Notes: a model not told the origin generated them from the sequence alone. A stretch of DNA of 11,726 nucleotides from Acidobacteriaceae bacterium (GCA_003165855.1 PMXH01000152.1:16463-28188); one strand, 5' to 3'. Positions 1 to 6,509 are shown, counted from the first letter of the stretch. Translations and numbers: made by a program.

Positions 1-97
1 GTATTGTAGCGGCGAACGGGTTCTCATACTTCTGCACACCTTCGTCTGCAGGAACCGATGTGGATCCGGCCGCCGCTACCCGATCACTTGTATTCAT
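1..97 (-). CDS. Start of a probable encapsulin cargo protein (partial, N-terminus only)
   Basis: An open frame begins with ATG at 97, inside the last codons of the encapsulin gene, and runs off the window edge without a stop. It overlaps the encapsulin by 14 bases in a different frame, so the two are probably translationally coupled. The 32 visible residues begin MNTSDRVAAAGSTSVP and end near KYENPFAATI. They are rich in Ala, Ser, Thr and Pro with no predicted fold. Family 2A encapsulin genes are typically followed by a cysteine desulfurase carrying a long disordered N-terminal domain that directs it into the shell, and this fragment fits such a domain in position and composition. That identity is an inference: no catalytic part is in the window. 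No good Shine-Dalgarno precedes the ATG, consistent with coupling. The alternative is a chance frame or a different downstream gene. Confidence 0.5.
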   Translation of the reverse strand, partial: MNTSDRVAAAGSTSVPADEGVQKYENPFAATI

Positions 98-1007
98 GGT
101 ATTGGTCGACATTGACGTTCTCCAGCACACCGATCGCGTCCTCAGTTAGAACCGCAATCGAGCAGTAGAGCGAGATTAAATACGAAGCGATCGCCTTATG
201 GTTGATGCCCATGAAGCGGACCGAGAGGCTGGGGGACACTTCGCCCGGAAGGCCCGGCTGGAACAATCCCACCACGCCCTGCTTCTTCTCACCAGTACGC
301 AGGAGGAGGATGCTGGTTTTCTCGGCTTTTACCGCGAGCTTGTCGCAGGGGACAAGTGGAATCCCACGCCAGGTCAGGAACGGCGAACCGAACATAGTCG
401 CTGTGGGCGGAGGAACGCCACGGCGCGTGCACTCGCGACCGAAAGCGGCAATCGCCCGCGGGTGTGCAAGAAAGAAGCCGGGCTCTTTCCAAACTCTAGC
501 AACGAGTTCGTCCAAGTCGTCGGGGGTGGGGGCGCCCTTTCTGGTCTTAACGCGGAACTCAGGGGCGACGTTGTGGACCAGTCCGTACTCGGTGTTGTTG
601 ACCAGTTCATTTTCCTGGCGCTCTTTGACCTTCTCGATCATCAGGCGCAATTGCTCCCGGATCTGGTCGTGCGGACTCCGGTACAAATCGGAAATGCGGG
701 TCTGCACATCGAGAACCGTGGTTACTGCGTTGAGCGTATATTCCCGCGGCTTCTCTTCGTAGTCGACATAAATCTCTGGCAGGTCAATTTCCTCGTCGGG
801 GCTGCACTCAATGGTCCGCGTACCCGGGCGCGTAACTTTGACTTTGTTGACGCGATAGGTGCCGGCTTCAACTGGCACCCAGGACAGGAAGGTGACCAGC
901 CAGCGCGGCGTGATCACCTCCATCATAGGAACCGTTTTGGTGACGTTCGCAAGCTGGCGGGCCTGTTGCTCGCTCAGCGTATGACGGACTTCAGCTTTCT
1001 CAGGCAT
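84..1007 (-). CDS. srpI: Family 2A encapsulin shell protein (SrpI / MMP-I type)
   Basis: This 307-residue protein is a Family 2A encapsulin, an HK97-fold protein that self-assembles into an icosahedral nanocompartment. Recognised blocks shared with cyanobacterial SrpI and mycobacterial MMP-I are ARQLANVTKTVP (16-27), ITPRWL (32-37), WVPVEAGTYRVN (43-54), YVDYEEKPREYTL (80-92), ISDLYRSPHDQ (105-115), KGAPTPDDLD (157-166), FFLAHP and AAFGRE (178-192), GVVGLFQPG (244-252) and the C-terminal VDQYHEYK. Length is typical of the 2A subgroup. There is no inserted cyclic-nucleotide-binding domain, which marks Family 2B. In characterised systems the 2A shell encloses a cysteine desulfurase and stores sulfur; that role here is inferred. 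The start is supported by GAGGAG at 1015-1020, seven bases from the ATG. It overlaps the next gene downstream. Confidence 0.95.
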   Translation of the reverse strand: MPEKAEVRHTLSEQQARQLANVTKTVPMMEVITPRWLVTFLSWVPVEAGTYRVNKVKVTRPGTRTIECSPDEEIDLPEIYVDYEEKPREYTLNAVTTVLDVQTRISDLYRSPHDQIREQLRLMIEKVKERQENELVNNTEYGLVHNVAPEFRVKTRKGAPTPDDLDELVARVWKEPGFFLAHPRAIAAFGRECTRRGVPPPTATMFGSPFLTWRGIPLVPCDKLAVKAEKTSILLLRTGEKKQGVVGLFQPGLPGEVSPSLSVRFMGINHKAIASYLISLYCSIAVLTEDAIGVLENVNVDQYHEYK

Positions 1008-1014
1008 GGATTAG

Positions 1015-1020
1015 CTCCTC
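1015..1020 (-). promoter_or_regulatory. Shine-Dalgarno of the encapsulin gene
   Basis: The minus strand reads GAGGAG here, seven bases before the ATG at 1007. This is a strong ribosome site and fixes the encapsulin start. Confidence 0.8.
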
Positions 1021-1380
1021 ACTGCGGTAAGCAATATTAGAAACCAAATGTCAGACGGTGTGGTGCATGAAATGTGCCCGGGTAGAAGACACCCGAACGA
1101 TTTTGCTTTTCGGATTTGGCATTTCCCTGGGTTGAAGTGGTCGGATGAGCCCGCACTGTGCGAGCCCATTGTTGGGGTACGGCAAGTCTCCAATAGGCGG
1201 CTGCGTCTTGTCTGTGACGCAAATCACCGTGCGAGGTAATTTAAACGCCGCTGCGGTCTTTCCCATCGTGTGGCTTCCGATTGTCTGGGAATGACTTGGA
1301 TTACCGAATCGAACCACCCCAGCGGAGAAATATCACGCACCGCGGCATGTTGTCAAGCATCTCTATTGTATTAATGGGCA
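1021..1380 (-). promoter_or_regulatory. Encapsulin upstream region with putative promoter and inverted repeats
   Basis: No convincing gene lies here. On the minus strand a perfect TTGACA (1351-1356) is followed after 18 bases by TATTTC (1327-1332), a possible sigma-70 promoter; the -10 match is only partial. It would give a leader of about 310 bases before the encapsulin. Within the leader are three short inverted repeats: TGCGTC and GACGCA with an 8-base gap (1202-1221), CGCAC-t-GTGCG (1152-1162), and CGGGT and ACCCG with a 7-base gap (1079-1095). They could be operator half-sites or RNA hairpins. I recognise no known riboswitch. A promoter closer to the gene cannot be excluded. Confidence 0.35.
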
Positions 1381-1652
1381 TCGATACCATAGAGTATCCA
1401 AGCCTTCGCTATCCCGGCTCTTGCTGTTGGGGTGAGCCAGACTAGCAAGGTGCCTGCCGACCGCAAAATCGGCAGGCTTATTCCACGTCGGTAACCCTCG
1501 ATTACGGCGAAAGCGCATGGGCCGTGGTCGACACAGCAGAAACTACGATTGGGGAAACGAAGGATGCCGTGAGGTAAATGGCTGCGGAACAAAACTCGAG
1601 GGCTTTGGCGCTCTCTATGTTGTCCTACGGCATGTTGTCTTGCAGTGGGTGG
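1381..1652. other. Gene-poor interval
   Basis: I see no supportable gene in this stretch. Short open frames exist on both strands but have no ribosome sites or recognisable protein features. The one clear structure is the 9-bp-arm inverted repeat at 1452-1477. Together with the encapsulin upstream region this makes about 640 bases without a confident gene. Confidence 0.5.
1452..1477. repeat. Perfect 9-bp inverted repeat (hairpin)
   Basis: The arms GCCTGCCGA (1452-1460) and TCGGCAGGC (1469-1477) pair perfectly around an 8-base loop, CCGCAAAA. On the plus strand it is followed by TTATTCC, a poor U-tract; on the minus strand there is none. It lies between two minus-strand genes, so it could be a Rho-assisted or RNA-stabilising hairpin at the end of the small-gene transcript, or a protein-binding dyad. 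A canonical intrinsic terminator is not supported. Confidence 0.5.
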
Positions 1653-1934
1653 TTACGCTCCTGCCGCCTGCGCTTTATAGAACCTCTTCTTGGCACGGGA
1701 GCGGATTTCGTCAAGCTCCGCATGCAGCCTTCTGATTTCCGCGTCCAGTTCGATGAAGCTCAAGCACGGGGACGTAATCAGCTTTTCAGCAGCGACGCCT
1801 CCGTAATCCTGGCGGGTGTTCGCTTTTACGTAAACGCAGGCGGAAGGCTGCTTGGTCAATGGATCCCGGTCTAAGTACATGAGATCAAGACTTGAGGTTT
1901 CCATAATGCGGCGATTATCCCACGAGTTTTGCAT
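1653..1934 (-). CDS. Small hypothetical protein with C-terminal coiled coil
   Basis: I do not recognise this 93-residue protein. It looks like real coding sequence: balanced charged and hydrophobic residues, and a C-terminal amphipathic helix (about residues 58-88, with the heptad-like LDAEIRRLHAELDEIRSRA) likely to form a coiled coil. The middle contains YLDRDPLTKQPSACVYVKAN and a DYGGV turn. It has no signal peptide or membrane segment, so it is probably cytoplasmic. The start is uncertain. ATG at 1934 has no nearby ribosome site (a GGAGG lies about 30 bases upstream, without a start codon at the right distance); internal ATGs at 1904 or near DLMYL are possible. It stands alone on the minus strand between the arylsulfotransferase-family and encapsulin genes. 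An overlapping plus-strand frame (1578-1874) looks much less protein-like. Confidence 0.55.
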   Translation of the reverse strand: MQNSWDNRRIMETSSLDLMYLDRDPLTKQPSACVYVKANTRQDYGGVAAEKLITSPCLSFIELDAEIRRLHAELDEIRSRAKKRFYKAQAAGA

Positions 1935-2111
1935 AACACCGCAACTACGATCTGACGCTGTGGGTAACCTCCGAGGAACACTTTTAGAAGCTTAGACAAT
2001 CACCTCCGTTGAGCGTGACGGCTCTCCGCAAAAGAGTTGCCAATGGATAAGCCGAGAGACCCTCCTAGGCGATTTTGAGTGTAATCCGGCGATTGGCCGA
2101 ATGAAACGCGA

Positions 2112-3284
2112 TTATCTTCGATCAGGCGGCCAACGGAAACGGTAGGCTCGATACGTATCGTAGCCCTTGGGTAGAGTGGCGTCGAAGATCAGGCGGCCAT
2201 TGGCGTCAAATTCCGAGAAGCGGCCCGGCTCACCCCATCCCACGAACGTGTTGCCGTTGTCCAGCGGTTGGGCGCTGCCTTGCGAGAGCACCGAAATATG
2301 ATCGGGATGATCGAGGGAGCGGATCAGCGTGGCAGTCTTTGCCGACGGATCGAGTTTCAGCCAGATGACACGCGACCCGGGCAGGACCGGCTTGGGATTC
2401 ACTTCGTTGTCGAATATGCGCAGCGTATTGGGCCCTGCGACCACAGGGTCGTGCTGAAAAGAGAAAGCGGCTCCCGGTCCGAAGCGGAAATCGCTTTTCT
2501 TGCCTCCCAGTCGCCAGATCACTGCGCCGGTGTGGCGGTCGAGCTTGTAAACGGTTGAGGTGTGGCGTGCCGAAAGCAGCAAGGTGCCGTCGTCGTCGAG
2601 GGCGATGCCGTTGATGTGGATATAGTCCCAGGCCTTGGTCGATGAGTCTGGCAGGGGCCAATAGCTCTCGTCGAATCCAACCTTACCCAAACTGTGCCAT
2701 TCGAAGATCACTTTGCCGGTTGCGACATCGATTTCCTGAATCGATCCCTCCCATACCGGGGCGTTCTTCGATCCGCCGACCGAAGACAGGTCGGCCGTCA
2801 CGACGTCGTAGATGGTAATGAGGGCTGTGCCTTGGGGCGTGAGCAGGAAATCGTGAGCATCGGCGTTGAATCCGTTCCCAGCGCGCACGGTGGCGACGAT
2901 GTGATAGGTGTCGTCGAGGATGTAATTCACCGACGTAGCCCCGGCGAGTTTGCCAAAGTTGCTCTGCTGAGCCCAGGTCAACACCGGCTTGCCCCGATAG
3001 GACTGAACGCGGAAGTCGGCGGCGACTTGACCGTTTGTCACTTCGGAGAACCAGATGACGTGGCCACTGCTGTCCACGATTTCGGGACCTACCGGGCCCG
3101 GCTGCGGGCCCCCGCCTATGCCCGCGCCTTTGGGAGCGATAAAAATTAACCCATCGGCTTGCCCCGGACTGTTCTTGAGAACCGTGACCTCCGGCGGCTT
3201 AACGGCAGTCGCCGTCTGCGCCTCTAACGAATTAGCTGCAAGACCGAGCAGCAGGAAGATGACAGCAAACGACGGGCGTAGCAT
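2112..3284 (-). CDS. Secreted arylsulfotransferase (ASST) family protein
   Basis: This 390-residue protein belongs to the ASST family of beta-propeller proteins, which in characterised members move sulfate from one phenolic ester to another phenol. A signal peptide is visible: a hydrophobic stretch at 6-18 and a likely cleavage after LEA (residue 22), so it acts outside the cytoplasm. Family blocks in order are HDFLLTPQGTALITIYD (144-160), SIQEIDVATGKVIFEWHSL (181-199), WDYIHINGIALDDDG (219-233), LLLSARHTSTVYKLDRHTG (235-253), VIWRLGGKKSDF (255-266) and FSFQHD (274-279). The conserved His residues 144, 223, 241 and 278 are candidates for the active centre. The start is fixed by AGGAGA at 3292-3297, seven bases away. 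It is divergent from the sulfate transporter genes. The family call is strong; activity on a given substrate is unknown, since many family members are uncharacterised. Confidence 0.88.
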   Translation of the reverse strand: MLRPSFAVIFLLLGLAANSLEAQTATAVKPPEVTVLKNSPGQADGLIFIAPKGAGIGGGPQPGPVGPEIVDSSGHVIWFSEVTNGQVAADFRVQSYRGKPVLTWAQQSNFGKLAGATSVNYILDDTYHIVATVRAGNGFNADAHDFLLTPQGTALITIYDVVTADLSSVGGSKNAPVWEGSIQEIDVATGKVIFEWHSLGKVGFDESYWPLPDSSTKAWDYIHINGIALDDDGTLLLSARHTSTVYKLDRHTGAVIWRLGGKKSDFRFGPGAAFSFQHDPVVAGPNTLRIFDNEVNPKPVLPGSRVIWLKLDPSAKTATLIRSLDHPDHISVLSQGSAQPLDNGNTFVGWGEPGRFSEFDANGRLIFDATLPKGYDTYRAYRFRWPPDRR

Positions 3285-3414
3285 GAGCTAATCTCCTATG
3301 TCCAGTATTTCAATCGACTATATAGTATACTGCCGGGGTTCGGTTGGGGAGGCTGCCTGATTCTCAGGAATAAAAAAGGCCCTCTGCCCCGCGCATCGCG
3401 GAACTAACTGACTC
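3285..3414. promoter_or_regulatory. Divergent control region between ASST-family and sbp genes
   Basis: These 130 bases must hold the start signals for both divergent genes. The AT-rich centre contains two overlapping palindromes, ACTATATAGT (3317-3326) and AGTATACT (3324-3331), bracketed by CAGTA (3303-3307) and TACTG (3328-3332). They supply -10-like hexamers on both strands (TATACT on plus at 3326-3331; TATACT on minus at 3324-3329), but no good -35 box on either side, so an activator is plausible. Nearer sbp are two small hairpins: CCTGA-ttc-TCAGG (3356-3368) and CCGCG-cat-CGCGG (3389-3401), the second ending 13 bases before the ATG. The sbp start has no strong Shine-Dalgarno. Confidence 0.45.
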
Positions 3415-4455
3415 ATGCGAACTCTTTGGCTCAATGCGTTTGCTGTCACTGCGGTGGTAATAGCCGTGACGCTGGTGGTGGTCAAGAACATCGAAGGCGA
3501 CACCTCCAACCAACTGCTGAACGTCTCCTATGATCCGACCCGTGAACTGTTCCAGGATCTAAATCGGCAGTTCATCACGCAATATGCAAAGCAGACCGGA
3601 AAAAAACTGACGATCCAGCAGTCCCACGGAGGCTCGTCGCGCCAGGCGCAGGCGGTCATGGATGGCCTGCCCGCCGATGTCGTCACCCTGGCATTACGCT
3701 CCGATGTCGAAGCTCTTCACAAGCGCGGCTTGATCGCCGATGGCTGGGCCGAGCGCTTGCCGGACAGCTCCGAACCTTACACCTCGACCATTGTGTTCGT
3801 CGTCCGCAAAGGAAATCCCAGGAACATAAAAGACTGGCCTGACCTGGTTCGCCCCGGCGTTTCCGTCATCACGCCGAATCCGAAGACATCGGGAAACGGA
3901 AAACTCAGTGTGCTGGCTGCCTGGGGATCGGTGATCTACCGCGGTGGGACCGAAACGCAGGCTCTGCAATACCTCAAAGAGCTCTACCAGCACGTGCCCG
4001 TTCTCGACACCGGCGCTCGCGATGCGACCAATACCTTCACGCAAGAGAAGCTCGGAGATGTCCATCTGACCTGGGAAAACGAAGGTCTTCTCGAAACGGA
4101 GGAATACCGGGGCGATCTGGAGATTGTTTATCCGCCGGCCAGCATTCGCGCCGAGCCGAGCGTGGCCTGGGTGGATGCCAATGTCGCGCGTCGTAAGACC
4201 GAAGCCAATGCCAAGGCCTACCTGGAGTTCCTCTACACGGACCAGGCACAGGAAACCATCGCCCAGCACGGCTACCGGCCCATCAATCCCGAAGTATTGA
4301 AGAAGCACGCGAACCGGTTGCCGCAGATCGATCTCTTCCCTGTCACCATTCTTGCCAAAGATTGGGACGACGCGCAGCACAAGTTCTTCGCCGAGAACGG
4401 CATCTTTGACGCGATTCATCCAGCGCAGGCAAAACCAGGGCAGGCAAAACAATGA
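3415..4455 (+). CDS. sbp: Sulfate-binding protein (Sbp/CysP family), probably membrane-anchored
   Basis: This 346-residue protein is a sulfate/thiosulfate-binding protein of the ABC-transporter substrate-binding type. Diagnostic blocks are LLNVSYDPTRELF (34-46), SHGGSSRQAQAVMDGLPADVV (starting at 70), NPKTSGNGKLSVLAAWG (155-171), DTGARDATNTF (198-208) and DVHLTWENE (215-223), which include the oxyanion-binding loops of the family. Residues 7-23 form a hydrophobic segment, but no clear AxA signal-peptidase site precedes the mature-like LLNVSYD, so the protein may stay tethered to the membrane. An in-frame TGA just upstream makes ATG 3415 the first possible start. Its stop overlaps the start of the SulP gene (ATGA), so the two are coupled. 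The usual CysT, CysW and CysA partners are absent from the window. Confidence 0.93.
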   Translation: MRTLWLNAFAVTAVVIAVTLVVVKNIEGDTSNQLLNVSYDPTRELFQDLNRQFITQYAKQTGKKLTIQQSHGGSSRQAQAVMDGLPADVVTLALRSDVEALHKRGLIADGWAERLPDSSEPYTSTIVFVVRKGNPRNIKDWPDLVRPGVSVITPNPKTSGNGKLSVLAAWGSVIYRGGTETQALQYLKELYQHVPVLDTGARDATNTFTQEKLGDVHLTWENEGLLETEEYRGDLEIVYPPASIRAEPSVAWVDANVARRKTEANAKAYLEFLYTDQAQETIAQHGYRPINPEVLKKHANRLPQIDLFPVTILAKDWDDAQHKFFAENGIFDAIHPAQAKPGQAKQ

Positions 4456-6218
4456 AGCTCGACTACTCCTGGGGAAATGCACGCCACGATTTGCTCGCTG
4501 GCGTAACCGTTGCCGCCATTTCCCTGCCTCAAGCGATGGCATACGCCATGATCGCCGGCGTCGACCCGCGCTTTGGCCTGTATTCCGCCATCGTGGTTAC
4601 GCTCGTAGCCTCGATCTTTGGTTCATCGTCCCACTTAATCAACGGCCCAACGAACGCCATCTCCCTCGTGGTTTTCAGCGCGCTCGCTTTCTTTGATCCC
4701 GATGCCCGCTTCGATGCCTACCAGGCTATGTTCCTGTTGGGAATCATGATTGGCACCATCCAGATTCTGATCGCTGTGTTCAAACTCGGCGACCTGACGC
4801 GCTACATTTCCGAATCGATAGTGATCGGTTTCATGGCCGGAGCGGGCACCTTGGTGGGCTTAACCCAGCTCGGGAACCTGACCGGCATTCGCGACCGCGG
4901 AACTGGACAACAACATGTGCTATATCGCCTCTGGCTAACGCTCAGCGGTGGCCACGTGAATCCCCGCGCTCTCGGCATCGGATTAGGAACGATTGTCCTG
5001 GTTGTCGTGCTCAGAAAATTGGCACGCAGATATCGTCTGCCGCAGCTCGACATGCTCCTGGCCTTGATCGTTGCAGGGGTAGTAGCTTCCGCGTTCGGTT
5101 GGTCCAAGCCGGCGCTAGACGGCAAAACGGTCATATCGGTGGTCGGCAGCGTTCCCCGCAGCCTGCCCTTACCTCATGTTCCTGAAATTAAGTTTTGGTG
5201 GGTGAAGGAATTGTCAGGAAGTGCGCTGGCCATCGCTTTCCTCGGACTTCTAGAAGCATTGGCGATCGCCAAGTCCATTGCCAACACTACGCGCCAATCG
5301 CTGGATTACAACCGGCAGTGCCTGGCTGAGGGTCTGGCCAATCTTACTGGCGGATTCTTCCAATGCTTACCGGGCTCCGGCTCCCTGACCCGCTCGGCGA
5401 TCAACTTTCAGGCGGGCGCAGTGAGCCGCGTTTCCGGTGTCTTCGCAGCGGGAACGGTCGCCTTGGTAGTGGTCGCGCTCGCGCCTTTCGCCCGTTACAT
5501 TCCGAAATCCGCTCTAGCCGGGCTCCTGCTGGTCACGGCCGCAAGACTGGTCGATTGGAAGAGGCTCAGCTATGCCATGCGGGCCTCTCGCTACGACGCA
5601 GGCTTAGTCTTGGTTACCGCTCTTTCAGCAGTCTTTATCAGCGTCGAGTTCTCCATTCTGATCGGTGTGGCTTTGTCGATTCTCTTGTTCGTTCCCCGCG
5701 CCGCACTTCTGCGCTGGTCGGAACTGGTGGTCAGCAGCGAGCGCGTCGTTCGCGAGCGCTTGCCAGACGACCCGCCTTGCACCGCCATGCTGCTTTACGA
5801 TCTGGAAGGCGAACTGTTCTTTGGCGCCGCGCCAGAACTGGATCGTTGTTTCGATCAGCTGAAGCAGCGGACACGCGACGAGAAGATTCGTTTCGTGGTG
5901 TTGCGCCTCAAACGCACGCGAAATCCTGACATGGTTTCCCTGGAGCGCTTCGACCACTTTCTGCATGACATGCAGGCTCGCGACGTAACTGTATTGCTCT
6001 GCGGTGTGCGCCCGGAGTTTGCCAAGGCGATGGGGAATCTGCGCTTCCAGGACTGGCTTCCGGCTGACCGCACTTTCCCGGAAGAAGCAGAAAAGTTTTC
6101 TGCCACTCTCAAAGCCGTTCGCCATGTTTACGATCTGTTGGAGCAGAACTCCTGCGATCACTGCGGACACAATGAGTTGGTGGGCGTGGACCGGCAAGCG
6201 CTGTACTACCTGGTTTAG
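4452..6218 (+). CDS. SulP family sulfate permease with STAS domain
   Basis: This 588-residue inner-membrane protein is a SulP/SLC26-family anion transporter, most likely importing sulfate. The transport core (about 12-415) starts with DLLAGVTVAAISLPQAMAYA (13-32) and GVDPRFGLYSA (36-46), continues with GPTNAIS (65-71), and has the conserved GSGSLTRSAINFQAGA (308-323). A cytoplasmic STAS domain follows (about 440-562); the usual DxSG-like loop is replaced by RTRNPDMVSLERF, so a conventional phosphorylation serine is not obvious. The C-terminal tail has a CDHCGH cluster (568-573) and ends YYLV. The ATG lies in the sbp stop region (ATGA), so translation is coupled to the sulfate-binding protein, and the pair probably works on the same substrate. 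SulP proteins can also carry bicarbonate, but the partner favours sulfate. Confidence 0.93.
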   Translation: MKLDYSWGNARHDLLAGVTVAAISLPQAMAYAMIAGVDPRFGLYSAIVVTLVASIFGSSSHLINGPTNAISLVVFSALAFFDPDARFDAYQAMFLLGIMIGTIQILIAVFKLGDLTRYISESIVIGFMAGAGTLVGLTQLGNLTGIRDRGTGQQHVLYRLWLTLSGGHVNPRALGIGLGTIVLVVVLRKLARRYRLPQLDMLLALIVAGVVASAFGWSKPALDGKTVISVVGSVPRSLPLPHVPEIKFWWVKELSGSALAIAFLGLLEALAIAKSIANTTRQSLDYNRQCLAEGLANLTGGFFQCLPGSGSLTRSAINFQAGAVSRVSGVFAAGTVALVVVALAPFARYIPKSALAGLLLVTAARLVDWKRLSYAMRASRYDAGLVLVTALSAVFISVEFSILIGVALSILLFVPRAALLRWSELVVSSERVVRERLPDDPPCTAMLLYDLEGELFFGAAPELDRCFDQLKQRTRDEKIRFVVLRLKRTRNPDMVSLERFDHFLHDMQARDVTVLLCGVRPEFAKAMGNLRFQDWLPADRTFPEEAEKFSATLKAVRHVYDLLEQNSCDHCGHNELVGVDRQALYYLV

Positions 6219-6240
6219 TTCGTGATTTCTCTGACAATCG

Positions 6241-6252
6241 CAGCGTACGCTG
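6241..6252. repeat. 12-bp perfect palindrome after the SulP gene
   Basis: CAGCGTACGCTG reads the same on both strands and sits 22 bases after the SulP stop, followed by TTTAGGG. It could be a short terminator hairpin (4-bp stem, GTAC loop, weak T-run) or a binding site. A palindrome of this length can also arise by chance. Confidence 0.3.
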
Positions 6253-6296
6253 TTTAGGGACCGTTCGCATTCGGGCAGCAAACTTAAAGCTCAGCG

Positions 6297-6509
6297 GTGA
6301 CCCCAATGTGGAAGACCGATCCAACTTTCTATCCCTCCCCCAAACTCGCCATGCAGGCGCCAGCCGAGAAACTGGCGTATGTGGCCGCGCTGAATGCCAA
6401 CGGCGGCACTGAACCTGACCCTCTCGTCGTGATGAGCGAAAATGGAATGTGCACGGTCGCGGCCGGAAATCATCAATCGGAGTGGCACCAAAGCTGGAAC
6501 TTACTCTAG
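6297..6509 (+). pseudogene. N-terminal remnant of methanethiol oxidase (selenium-binding protein SBP56)
   Basis: The frame encodes about 70 residues. The first 45 match the N-terminus of the SBP56 / methanethiol oxidase family: WKTDPTFYPSPKLAMQAPAE (5-24), then KLAYVAALNANG and DPLVV. Family members are usually about 450 residues and oxidise methanethiol to formaldehyde, sulfide and peroxide. Here similarity ends near 6431, followed by unrelated-looking residues and a TAG. The rest of the gene, including all metal-binding parts, is missing, and a tRNA gene begins 21 bases after the stop. I therefore call it a pseudogene or truncation relic. Starts are GTG 6297 or ATG 6306; no ribosome site is visible. 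Its position behind the sulfate transporters suggests that the locus once carried a fuller sulfur set. Confidence 0.7.

Noticed and set aside
198..1040. Long plus-strand open frame (280 residues) antisense to the encapsulin
   Set aside because: The minus strand encodes an unmistakable encapsulin with a good ribosome site; the antisense frame has no family features and follows from GC-rich codon use.
1011..1317. Short minus-strand frames (60-88 residues) in the encapsulin leader
   Set aside because: Several frames overlap one another, none has a ribosome site or recognisable features, and the inverted repeats run through them.
1371..1592. 73-residue minus-strand frame in the gene-poor gap
   Set aside because: It spans the perfect hairpin, has no recognisable protein pattern and no ribosome site.
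1343..1639. 12-base direct repeat CGGCATGTTGTC at 1343-1354 and 1628-1639
   Set aside because: A few 12-base repeats are expected by chance in a window of this size; no other sign of an attachment site or mobile element.
3694..4542. Minus-strand frame of 282 residues across sbp and the start of sulP
   Set aside because: It is the shadow of two well-recognised plus-strand genes and resembles no protein family.
5625..6281. Minus-strand frame of 218 residues over the SulP STAS domain
   Set aside because: It is antisense to a clear STAS domain, with unnatural residue composition and no ribosome site.
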